DNA of 64,000 bases from CAVSJA01 sp963728145 (lineage in GTDB: Bacteria; Bacteroidota; Bacteroidia; Chitinophagales; Chitinophagaceae). The stretch is from assembly GCA_963728145.1 (NCBI GenBank), contig CAVSJA010000002.1, positions 806,001 to 870,000 of the forward strand. Reading direction: 5' to 3'. Numbering within the stretch: the first letter of the stretch is position 1; each line of letters opens with the position of its first letter. Below, in pieces: positions 55,399 through 64,000 of the stretch. Position numbers and translations under genes: made by a program. The notes under the pieces are model-generated. The model ran no database searches. It was not told where the DNA came from and saw only the letters and a program-made list of their open reading frames with translations.

Positions 55399-55860
55399 AT
55401 GTCGCTTTTTTCTTTTTTCAAAAAAAATGATTTCTTCTACGCTGAAGAAAAGCAGAAGATCCTTGATGCAATTCAATGGGCAGAAGAAAAAACCAGCGGT
55501 GAAGTCAGGATTTACCTGGAAAGTCGCTGCCGGTATGTAGACCCACTGCACAGGGCAGCCGAAATTTTTTGGGGACTGAAAATGGAGCAAACCAAGGATC
55601 TAAATGCCGTTTTAGTCTACGTTGCCCTCCGCGACAGGCAATTTGCCATCTATGCAGATAAAGGCATTCATGAAAAAGTGGGAACAGAGTTTTGGGAGAA
55701 GGAGGTGGAGAAAATGAAAATCCACTTTAAACAAAAGCAGTATTCAGAGGCGATTGTGCATGTGGTAAAGGATATTGGGGAAGCCTTACACAAACATTTT
55801 CCTTACCAAAGGGACACAGATAAAAATGAGTTACCGGATGATATAGTTTTCGGTGACTGA
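55399..55860 (+). CDS. TPM-domain protein (soluble)
   Basis: 153 residues. TPM (DUF477/YgcG-like) domain over about 20-140: AIQWAEEKTSGEVRIYLE, DLNAVLVYVALRDRQFAIYA and IVHVVKDIGEALHKHFP. No signal peptide or hydrophobic helix, so cytoplasmic. Second gene of the lemA unit. Function unknown; the family may have phosphatase-like or chaperone roles in photosystem repair elsewhere. Confidence 0.87.
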   Translation: MSLFSFFKKNDFFYAEEKQKILDAIQWAEEKTSGEVRIYLESRCRYVDPLHRAAEIFWGLKMEQTKDLNAVLVYVALRDRQFAIYADKGIHEKVGTEFWEKEVEKMKIHFKQKQYSEAIVHVVKDIGEALHKHFPYQRDTDKNELPDDIVFGD

Positions 55861-55875
55861 TCAGAATAAGCTTCA

Positions 55876-56652
55876 ATGAAATTACTTCGTTCCATAATTT
55901 TTATTTTTTTGATTGGATTCTCTGCGGTAGCATTTGCGCAACAGTTTCCACCCAAGGCCAACCCTCCAAGGCTTGTTAATGACGCTGCTGATGTATTAAC
56001 GCCGGAACAGGAAGCCCAGTTGGAACGTAAACTGGTCGCTTACGATGACAGTACGTCCAATCAGGTTGCGATAGTTACCATCAGAACGCTGAATGATTAC
56101 CCAATTGAAGAATACGCCCTGAAATTGTTTCGCGATTGGGGAATTGGGAATAAAAAAACAAATAATGGTGTTCTTATTCTTGCTGTTATTGACGATCGCA
56201 AACTCAGGATTGAAGTGGGTTATGGCCTTGAAGGAGCTATACCAGATATTACTGCGAATCATATTATCCAGGAAGATATTGCTCCAAATTTTCGCAACAG
56301 TGATTACTATGAAGGACTTAATGCCGCAGCGGAATCAATCATCAAAGCAGCTCTCGGAGAATACAAAGCGCCGGAAGGATATCGTAAGAAAGATGGTGGT
56401 GGCGGAGGAAGAATACTTGGAATGATAGTCGCTTTCATTGTTATCATAATCATTCTTTCTAATATTAATAGAAGAGGTGGTGGAGGATTTGGGAGCAGGA
56501 GAGGTTGGCGAAATGTTGGTCCTACTGTTTTCTGGCCGACTGGTTGGGGTAGTGGCGGAGGTGGCGGAGGATGGTCTGGCGGCGGAGGCGGCGGATTCGG
56601 AGGATTCGGCGGCGGAAGCAGTGGAGGAGGTGGTGCAAGTGGAGGATGGTAA
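55876..56652 (+). CDS. TPM-domain membrane protein with glycine-rich tail
   Basis: 258 residues: signal peptide (about 21, ending AFAQ), TPM domain (about 35-160; NDAADVLTPEQEAQLERKL, NQVAIVTIRTLNDYPIEEYA, ILAVIDDRKLRIEVGYGLEG), a transmembrane helix (about 176-195) and a tail of about 60 residues almost wholly Gly/Ser/Trp/Phe. This is the YgcG-type layout. Third gene of the lemA unit. The tail's low complexity creates proline-rich shadow frames on the minus strand. A heptamer repeat begins right after the stop. Confidence 0.9.
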   Translation: MKLLRSIIFIFLIGFSAVAFAQQFPPKANPPRLVNDAADVLTPEQEAQLERKLVAYDDSTSNQVAIVTIRTLNDYPIEEYALKLFRDWGIGNKKTNNGVLILAVIDDRKLRIEVGYGLEGAIPDITANHIIQEDIAPNFRNSDYYEGLNAAAESIIKAALGEYKAPEGYRKKDGGGGGRILGMIVAFIVIIIILSNINRRGGGGFGSRRGWRNVGPTVFWPTGWGSGGGGGGWSGGGGGGFGGFGGGSSGGGGASGGW

Positions 56653-56654
56653 GA

Positions 56655-56818
56655 GCAATAGGCAATTGGCAATGGGCAATAGGCAATGGGCAATAAGCAA
56701 TAGGCAATAGGCAATAGGCAATAGTCGATACGCAAAGTAGAAAAAATAATGGGCAATCATAACTGATCGCCCATTTTGCATTTATTTGCTTATTGCTTAT
56801 TGCCTATTGCCCATTGCG
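56655..56818. repeat. Heptamer-periodic inverted repeat (GCAATAG type), second locus
   Basis: The left arm about 56655-56722 has about ten GCAATAG/GCAATGG/GCAATTG units in a row. The right arm about 56785-56818 has TTATTGC, CTATTGC, CCATTGC. Between them is a smaller hairpin, GGGCAATCA...TGATCGCCC. It fills the space between convergent genes; same heptamer as 10168-10267. Confidence 0.75.
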
Positions 56819-59332
56819 TCAAAATCCCTTACGCTCTTCACTAATCTTTCCTTTAATATAATCAATCTGTGCCTGGTAGCTAGTCTTATCTGCTGCAACA
56901 TTTTTGGCCGTTTCTTTTTTTGCAATCACACCGTTCAACATATTATTAATAACAGGCGTGATTCCATATTGTTCCGGTATCTGATCTCTGAACTTAACGA
57001 TCAAATCTACTCCTTTCTTCAATTTGTCTGTGCTCGATACTTTGCTCAACATATCAGCGAATGCTGGCGTGAGATTGAATTTCGCCTGGCCAATCGGCAT
57101 TCCATCGTATGCCGATGCAACAGCGTCAAATTCTGCTTCAGTGCCGGATTTGATCAGGGAACCAACAATTGATTCAAGCAGTTTTCCTTTGGCAGGCTTG
57201 GCGGATAATCTTTTCGCTTCGTCAAATGCACGTTTACCATCATTCTTTGCCAATACTTCTAAAGCCGTCCCGGCAACAGAATAAGATGAATCATTAAGTG
57301 ATTTAATCACCAAATCAGTGTATTCCGGATTACTATAATTTGTAAGCAATCCAAGCGCTGTGGCTCTCACTATCGCCTTTGGATCCTTTAATGCAATGTT
57401 ATAGATCGATTGCTCGAATTCTTTCCTTACACTTTCTTTTTTCATATCCAGCTTAGACAAAGAGAAACCACGAAGTCCATAAAATTTATCTTTCAAAGCC
57501 TCTTTCATGAAAGCTAATGCTTTCGGATCATCCATTTTCTTCGAAATAAAATCTATTGCTTCTCTGCGATCTAGATAAAGGCCAGCGTGTTTATACTGAT
57601 GAACATAATTTTCCAGGCTCTTATTCTCCTTTTTTTCAGCGAGTAAAATTTTATCACCGTCAAAATTCACTAAGTCTGGTTTGGTTGAATAAGAGAAGCT
57701 AAAAGTATCAACTCTGTTCTCTACCCAAACATTATGTCTTTCTTTCTTTGCGCCATTATACACATCAATGGCAACTGGAAGTTTGAAGACCTTCTCCGCC
57801 TGAGTTTGCTTTACGATGACATTTACCTTTTTAGCATTGTCATCATAAACATATTCAATGGTCAGTTTCGGGTGTCCTCCACCGAAATACCATTGATTGA
57901 AGAACCAGTTTAGATCGCGGCCGGTTACTTCTTCAAAGGCGAGACGAAGCTGATGTGCTTCTGCTGACTTGAATTTATTTGTAGTCAGGTAAAGGTTGAG
58001 AGATTTGAAGAAAGCGCTGTCTCCAACAAAATTCCTGAGCATATGCAGGACGCGACCGCCTTTGTTATAGCTGACTGCATCGAACATATCTTCCTTATCG
58101 GAATAATAAAAACGAACGAGGTCTTTTTTCTCGCTTCCGCTTTGAATATATCCCGACATATCGTTATAGTTCTGTGCATCCCCTGCATCTTTTCCATATT
58201 TGTATTCATCCCATAGCGTTTCGCTGTAGTTTGCGAAAGATTCGTTCAGGGTCAGATTGCTCCAGCTTTCTGTAGTAACATAGTCACCAAACCACTGGTG
58301 AAACAATTCGTGTGCAATTGTGCTTTCCCAAATATTGCCATCCACCAACTCGCGTGCATCTTGCTGAGCACTTTCCTGGTGAAGTGTTGCAGTCGTGTTT
58401 TCCATTGCGCCACTCACATAATCGCGACCAACGATCTGTGAATACTTCACCCAGGGATAGTCAACTCCCGTGATACGAGAGAAGAAAGCCATCATCTCCG
58501 GAGTATTACCAAAGATCTTTTTGGCGACGGGAGCATATTCCTTTTCTACATAATAGCTAACCTCTTTTCCCTTGTAACTTTCCTTTATTACAGAGTACTC
58601 ACCTACGCCCATGAAGAACAAATAGGGTGTATGAGGAAGTTCCATTTTCCAGGTATCTGTGCGGGTACCGTCAGAATTTTTCTTTTGAGAAACGAGTTTT
58701 CCATTGGATAGCGTAACATACTTTTCAGGAACGGTCATAAGGAATTCCTGAGTTGTTTTTTGATTTGGCTTATCGATGGTAGGTACCCAAACAGAAGTTG
58801 CCTCCGTTTCGCCCTGCGTCCAGATCTGTGTCGGTTTGTTTGGTTCCTCTCCTTTGGGATTAACAAAATACAAACCTTTTGCATCTGTAATTGCTGCACT
58901 ACCCTTAACCTTAAATTCATTTGGCTTAGCTGTGTAATCGATATAAACAATATAAAGTTCGCCACCCTTGTAAGTCCTATCCAGCTTCACGTTTAAGGTC
59001 ATTCCATCATAATCATATTTCAAAGGAGATGTTGAATTGCCTTTTACAATTCCAACCTGTTTAATATCCATTCCCTTTGCATCGAGTTCCAAAACATTCG
59101 TCGGATAAAAGTGAGGCTTTAGTGTGAGCCATACTTTTCCGTATGCATATGCTTTTGGATAATCAAAGCGGATATCAAGTTTTGTATGAACAAGATCATT
59201 GATTACAGTATAAGTTTCGCGGTATTTTTTCTTCCATGTGGTATCAGTTGGACCCTCTTCATGGCCTTCCTGTGCGAACAGGGATTGAATAGAGCCAATA
59301 AATAAAAAGGCAAACAAGAGTTTCTTCATCAT
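56819..59332 (-). CDS. M1-family zinc aminopeptidase
   Basis: 837 residues, with a signal peptide of about 20 residues. N-terminal beta domain; exopeptidase motif GAMENTTA near residue 303; zinc site HELFHQWFGD near 340 (H-E-x-x-H) with the third ligand Glu in NESFANYSE about 18 residues on; proton donor Tyr probably in YNKGGRVLHMLRNF near 425. The C-terminal half (about 580-837) is a HEAT-like helical region with an added 100 residues. Periplasmic peptide trimming. No partner gene; divergent from the DUF4476 gene. Confidence 0.93.
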   Translation of the reverse strand: MMKKLLFAFLFIGSIQSLFAQEGHEEGPTDTTWKKKYRETYTVINDLVHTKLDIRFDYPKAYAYGKVWLTLKPHFYPTNVLELDAKGMDIKQVGIVKGNSTSPLKYDYDGMTLNVKLDRTYKGGELYIVYIDYTAKPNEFKVKGSAAITDAKGLYFVNPKGEEPNKPTQIWTQGETEATSVWVPTIDKPNQKTTQEFLMTVPEKYVTLSNGKLVSQKKNSDGTRTDTWKMELPHTPYLFFMGVGEYSVIKESYKGKEVSYYVEKEYAPVAKKIFGNTPEMMAFFSRITGVDYPWVKYSQIVGRDYVSGAMENTTATLHQESAQQDARELVDGNIWESTIAHELFHQWFGDYVTTESWSNLTLNESFANYSETLWDEYKYGKDAGDAQNYNDMSGYIQSGSEKKDLVRFYYSDKEDMFDAVSYNKGGRVLHMLRNFVGDSAFFKSLNLYLTTNKFKSAEAHQLRLAFEEVTGRDLNWFFNQWYFGGGHPKLTIEYVYDDNAKKVNVIVKQTQAEKVFKLPVAIDVYNGAKKERHNVWVENRVDTFSFSYSTKPDLVNFDGDKILLAEKKENKSLENYVHQYKHAGLYLDRREAIDFISKKMDDPKALAFMKEALKDKFYGLRGFSLSKLDMKKESVRKEFEQSIYNIALKDPKAIVRATALGLLTNYSNPEYTDLVIKSLNDSSYSVAGTALEVLAKNDGKRAFDEAKRLSAKPAKGKLLESIVGSLIKSGTEAEFDAVASAYDGMPIGQAKFNLTPAFADMLSKVSSTDKLKKGVDLIVKFRDQIPEQYGITPVINNMLNGVIAKKETAKNVAADKTSYQAQIDYIKGKISEERKGF

Positions 59333-59459
59333 GTGTAAAAGTTAAAGTAGCTGTAAAGATAACCAGCACCCGGGTGAATATTTCTAAAAAAATACATAAA
59401 TGGTCTTATGCTTCGTTCAATTGAGTAGATTTGTATTCAGTTAGTAATCAATCGGGCTA

Positions 59460-60900
59460 ATGAAGCTTTTCGCTTACTGTCTTGCTCTCCTTTTCTGTTC
59501 TGTGAACCTTATGGCTCAGCAGGAATACTTCATCTTCATACAGTCTGATCTAAATCAACCTTTCCACGCGCTGATCGATACAAAAACTTATGGCTCGTCG
59601 CCCCATGGAAACCTGATCATTCCAAAATTGAGAGATACTACCTATAAAATCACAATCGGTTTTCCTGGTAATAAATATCCCGAACAAGTTTTCAGCGTTC
59701 CAATGAATAAAAAGGATAAGGGTTTCCAATTAAAGAAAATAAGTGAAACTGAATGGAACCTATTCAACTGGCTGACCCAGGAATTGATCAAGCCGCCGAA
59801 AGGAACGGCTAACCAAATGGCGCAGGGAGACCGTAAGACGGATTATTTCGCAGTGTTAATGGCAAATGTGGTCAATGATTCCGCTGTTTTATACACTTCT
59901 ATTGCCAGTGTTGAACCCGGTTTACCCGAAAAGAAGGAAGAGATAAAAACAGATGTGGGCACTAACGTGAATGGAACTACAGCCGAAGTCGCCAAACAGT
60001 CAACAACAAACGAAGGTGAAAAGATCCTAGACACGAAAGGTTTGAACAAAACGGATGCGAGCAAGGTGGATTCAAAAGACGCAGTTGTTTTAATTGCCCC
60101 CAATAAGAAAGAAACAGTAGCCACGGATAGTCCGAAAACAAAACCTCCGGCGGAAGTTGATTCAGCGCTTGTAAACCTGCAAGATACCTCCAAATTGAAT
60201 TCAGTTGCGGTTGTGACAAAACAAGAGCCCGGCCCTGATTCCATAAAAAATCAACTTAAGGATTCGTCGCTTGCAATAGCAGTTGATACAATTCAATCTA
60301 CTGAATCGGTAGCCGAATCCATAATAAAGGTTAGTGAATATACTTCTGAACAAGGAAAGGAATTAGTTTACGTTTCCGCCGCTGATACTGTTCGGATATT
60401 TATTCCATTCAGTTTTGAAGTAGACAGCACTATGATAGCAAAGAAGATTGATACGACAGCGCACGATGAGGTCGAAAAATTGAATCCAAAGGTGGATACT
60501 GCATTGCTGGAAAAAGGAAGTTAAGAAACAGGATACGATTTCCAAACAAGCAGTTTCAAACTCCGCACCGGTGGAAGAAAAGAAGAAAGCTCAAATGATA
60601 AATTCTGACTGCCGGAGTTTTGCAGTGGATGCAGATGTAGATAAGCTGAGAATAAAAATGCTTGCTGAAAATAATGTGGATGATCGCATCATGGCCGCCA
60701 GAAAATATCTCAAGACGAAATGCTTTTATACCAAACAGATAAAATCTTTGTCAGAATTATTCCTCAGTGATGAAGGCCGTTATCGCTTCTTCGACGCGTC
60801 TTATCCTTTTGTTATTGATACTGATAATTTTAAGGAATTGGTTTCTCTTCTCCGTGATGAATACTTCGTCAATCGCTTTAAAGCCATGGTGAGGCTGTAA
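59460..60900 (+). pseudogene. DUF4476 domain protein, one frameshift
   Basis: Secreted protein with signal peptide (about 19 residues, ending LMAQ). The first frame (59460 to about 60515) holds an N-terminal beta domain (about 20-110) and a long Thr/Lys/Asp/Ser-rich low-complexity linker (about 160-340), ending DTALLEK. The second frame (about 60515 to 60900) continues EVKKQDTISKQAVSN and then the DUF4476 domain (DCRSFAVDADVDKLRIKMLA, KCFYTKQIKSLSELFLSDEG, LLRDEYFVNRFKAMV). The break is at or near an A5 run (about 60508-60522). Joined length about 480 residues. The stop in frame 1 follows only two codons later, so an indel error is plausible. Confidence 0.8.
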
Positions 60901-60904
60901 GGAG

Positions 60905-60978
60905 AGGGTTGATAGGGTTGACTGGGTAATAAGGTTTTTCATTATCAACTCCATCAACTCCGTCAACCCAATCAACCA
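60905..60978. repeat. Inverted GGTTGANNN nonamer array, second locus
   Basis: The left arm 60905-60936 has GGTTGATAG, GGTTGACTG; the right arm 60942-60978 has ATCAACTCC, ATCAACTCC, GTCAACCCA. Short loop, so a strong hairpin. Same family as 3729-3923. Confidence 0.7.
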
Positions 60979-61017
60979 TGAGGTTATGATTCCCGCCTAA
61001 TTGCTACATTCGTTCAA

Positions 61018-61758
61018 ATGGAGCGTTACTTTTTGGAAGTTTCTTATATGGGAACCGCTTATGCCGGTTTTCAGATCCAACAAAACGCAAAGACCGTTCA
61101 ATCGGAAGTAGAAAAAGCATTGGAAATTTTCTTCAGAAGAAAGATTGATCTGACCGGCGCATCCCGCACGGACGCGGGGGTGCATGCGTTCCAGAATTAT
61201 TTTCATTTTGATAATCAGGGCGAGATCAACTCATCATCGGTTTATAATCTCAATGCCCTTTTGCCTGTTGATATCTCGATCAAAGGACTTACCAAAGTAA
61301 AACCCGAGTCCCATTCCCGCTTTGACGCCATGAGCAGGGAATACAAGTACTTCATATATAAGGAGAAGAATCCATTTCTACAGGATCGGGCCTACTATTA
61401 CCCTTATCCGCTTGATCTTGGATTGTTGAACGAGGCGGCAGCCTTATTATTAAAGGAACGGGATTTCTCCAGTTTTTCAAAAAGAAGGACCCAGGTGAAG
61501 ACTTATTTATGCGATCTCCAATGTAGTCAGTGGACGGAGGAAAATGGCTCCATCGTTTACTACGTTAAATCGAATCGCTTTTTAAGAGGAATGGTGCGAG
61601 GATTGGTCGGAACAATGCTGCAGGTGGGGAGAGGAAAACTTGGATTGAAAGAACTAAAGCATATCATCGATTCGCATGATGCAACGAATGCAGACTTTGC
61701 AGTACCACCGCAAGGACTATTTCTAATGAGAGTAAACTATCCTGAAGGTTATTTTTGA
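61018..61758 (+). CDS. truA: tRNA pseudouridine synthase A
   Basis: 246 residues; makes pseudouridine at positions 38-40 of tRNA anticodon arms. Start MERYFLEVSYMGTAYAGFQIQ. The catalytic Asp is in GASRTDAGVHAFQNYFHF near residue 52. Further signatures are ALLPVDISIKGLTKV near 80, RFDAMSREYKYFIY near 100 and FLRGMVRGLVGTMLQVGRGK near 187. Complete. Last protein gene before the rRNA operon, same direction. Confidence 0.95.
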   Translation: MERYFLEVSYMGTAYAGFQIQQNAKTVQSEVEKALEIFFRRKIDLTGASRTDAGVHAFQNYFHFDNQGEINSSSVYNLNALLPVDISIKGLTKVKPESHSRFDAMSREYKYFIYKEKNPFLQDRAYYYPYPLDLGLLNEAAALLLKERDFSSFSKRRTQVKTYLCDLQCSQWTEENGSIVYYVKSNRFLRGMVRGLVGTMLQVGRGKLGLKELKHIIDSHDATNADFAVPPQGLFLMRVNYPEGYF

Positions 61759-61852
61759 ATCAGGAGGAAGAGTGAAGAAAAAAATCACTACCCTGCGATG
61801 CAGGCTGGGCCTCAGTTTCACCGCTTGTTAAGAAGTTTTACCAAAAAAAGAT

Positions 61853-61882
61853 TTGGGTGAGAATAGTTGACGGTTATCTTTG
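61853..61882 (+). promoter_or_regulatory. rRNA operon promoter P1
   Basis: TTG at 61853-61855, 19-base spacer, TATCTTTG at 61875-61882, followed by CACCCC. Full match to the Bacteroidota housekeeping consensus. Confidence 0.8.
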
Positions 61883-61967
61883 CACCCCGTTTGAAAATAG
61901 ACGGAAAGTTCTTTGTGATTGTGGATTATTTGTGAATGCGGAGTGAATAAAAGAGAGCCGAAAAAAA

Positions 61968-61998
61968 TTGGTGGGTAAGTGAGGGTGCCGTATCTTTG
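61968..61998 (+). promoter_or_regulatory. rRNA operon promoter P2
   Basis: TTG at 61968-61970, 20-base spacer, TATCTTTG at 61991-61998, followed by CAATCC. Confidence 0.8.
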
Positions 61999-62083
61999 CA
62001 ATCCGCTTAAAAAAAACAGGAGTTCTTCAACAAACAGGTAGTGATTAAGGTGTTAAAAAACCTTAAGGAATTCGAGAAATATT

Positions 62084-62113
62084 TTGCAGAAACAGTATAG
62101 ACCCATACCTTTG
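62084..62113 (+). promoter_or_regulatory. rRNA operon promoter P3
   Basis: TTG at 62084-62086, 19-base spacer, TACCTTTG at 62106-62113, followed by CAACCCC. Nearest to the 16S gene, about 175 bases upstream. Confidence 0.8.
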
Positions 62114-62160
62114 CAACCCCAATTAAAAATGGGGTTTCGCTAAGGAGCGGAATAAAGATC

Positions 62161-62183
62161 TTTGAAAGTTTGGAAGCAACAGC
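62161..62183 (+). other. Left arm of the 16S processing stem
   Basis: TTGAAAGTTTGGAAGCAACAGC here pairs with 63848-63870 downstream of 16S (GCTGTTGCTTCC...TTTCAA), with one bulged base. This long stem brackets the 16S gene as expected for an RNase III processing site. Confidence 0.7.
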
Positions 62184-62288
62184 ACGTGAATTTTTAAATT
62201 TACGGTAAGGTAAAAGCGACATTATATTAAACAGATCTACATCGTTAATTCTCTTAAGAGAAATTAACGTCAGTATCAAAACTCATTT

Positions 62289-63823
<1,535 letters not shown>

Positions 63824-63847
63824 TAGAGCATAGATAATCTTACTTTA

Positions 63848-63870
63848 GCTGTTGCTTCCTATACTTTCAA
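63848..63870 (+). other. Right arm of the 16S processing stem
   Basis: Reverse complement of 62161-62183 apart from one bulge; lies 25 bases after the 16S 3' end. Confidence 0.7.
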
Positions 63871-63953
63871 TTTTTTTCCTTAACGTTCATGTTTAATTAG
63901 TGCAAGTTCTTTATATAAAGTAAGTAACCCGATAATACGGGGGCTACAATCAC

Positions 63954-64000
63954 AGATCCGTAGCTCAGCCTGGTTAGAGCACTACACTGATAATGTAGGG
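63954..64000 (+). tRNA. tRNA-Ile (GAT), 5' part, cut by window end
   Basis: Acceptor AGATCCG, TA, D-arm GCTCAGCCTGGTTAGAGC, and anticodon arm CTACA-CTGATAA-TGTAG with anticodon GAT. The T-arm and 3' acceptor lie beyond the window. Position in the 16S-23S spacer is typical, often followed by tRNA-Ala. Confidence 0.92.

Noticed and set aside
56307..56781. Proline/serine-rich minus-strand frames
   Set aside because: Mirror of the glycine-rich tail of the TPM protein plus the GCAATAG repeat; low complexity without start signals.

Overview
The window comes from a member of the Bacteroidota, most likely the Chitinophagaceae (order Chitinophagales); I cannot name the genus from sequence alone. The grounds are promoters of the TTG-N19/20-TAnnTTTG type, almost no Shine-Dalgarno sequences, a type IX secretion (T9SS) C-terminal domain, one-protein periplasmic-sensor/histidine-kinase regulators of the two-component-regulator-propeller type, LytTR response regulators, a Na+-NQR operon, and a Bacteroidota-type 16S rRNA gene at the right edge.

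Layout. 41-4616: forward run of lysA, a thioredoxin-like secreted protein, a hotdog-fold protein, a beta-CASP nuclease and a DUF4136 lipoprotein. 4617-6851: no protein genes. On the minus strand it holds a tandem array of three clearly related putative small RNA genes plus a fourth, more divergent one. Each has its own promoter-like box and intrinsic terminator, and heptamer-periodic inverted repeats separate the first three. 6852-10165: a divergent phosphorelay (LytTR regulator and Hpt protein on minus; membrane hybrid kinase on plus). 10269-25221: an eight-gene minus-strand run. It reads, in transcription order, MutS-like membrane ATPase, propeller-sensor kinase, LuxR-type regulator, OmpA-family protein, YadA-like/S74 fibre protein, TPR protein, coiled-coil protein and an unknown secreted protein. 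The last five are packed with 1-nt overlap to 11-nt gaps and look like a surface or envelope assembly system. 25390-32946: AraC regulator, TPR/DUF1579-like protein, NTF2-like lipoprotein and a giant multidomain T9SS-exported nuclease-like protein whose frame is broken twice. 33195-39411: vanadium-haloperoxidase-like lipoprotein and a small lipoprotein sharing a duplicated upstream region, then a LytS/LytR-type pair. 39822-39893: tRNA-Glu.

40161-48880 is a sodium-bioenergetics block: nhaD and nqrM on plus, nqrABCDEF-apbE on minus. NQR pumps Na+ using NADH, ApbE attaches FMN to NqrB/NqrC, NqrM is a maturation factor for the Fe centre, and NhaD exchanges Na+ for H+. Four genes here (nqrB, nqrC, nqrE, apbE) carry frameshifts. 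49156-52136: CBS protein, GAPDH and phosphoglycerate kinase. 52334-61758: NHL-repeat lipoprotein, PQQ-type sugar dehydrogenase, LemA plus two TPM proteins, M1 aminopeptidase, a frameshifted DUF4476 protein and truA. 61853-64000: the start of an rRNA operon with three tandem promoters, the complete 16S gene and the 5' part of tRNA-Ile.

The most unusual content is the tandem small-RNA array, the periodic hairpin repeats used at many gene borders, the five-gene fibre/OmpA operon, and the clustered single-base frameshifts, which suggest indel errors in the assembly at least as much as gene decay.
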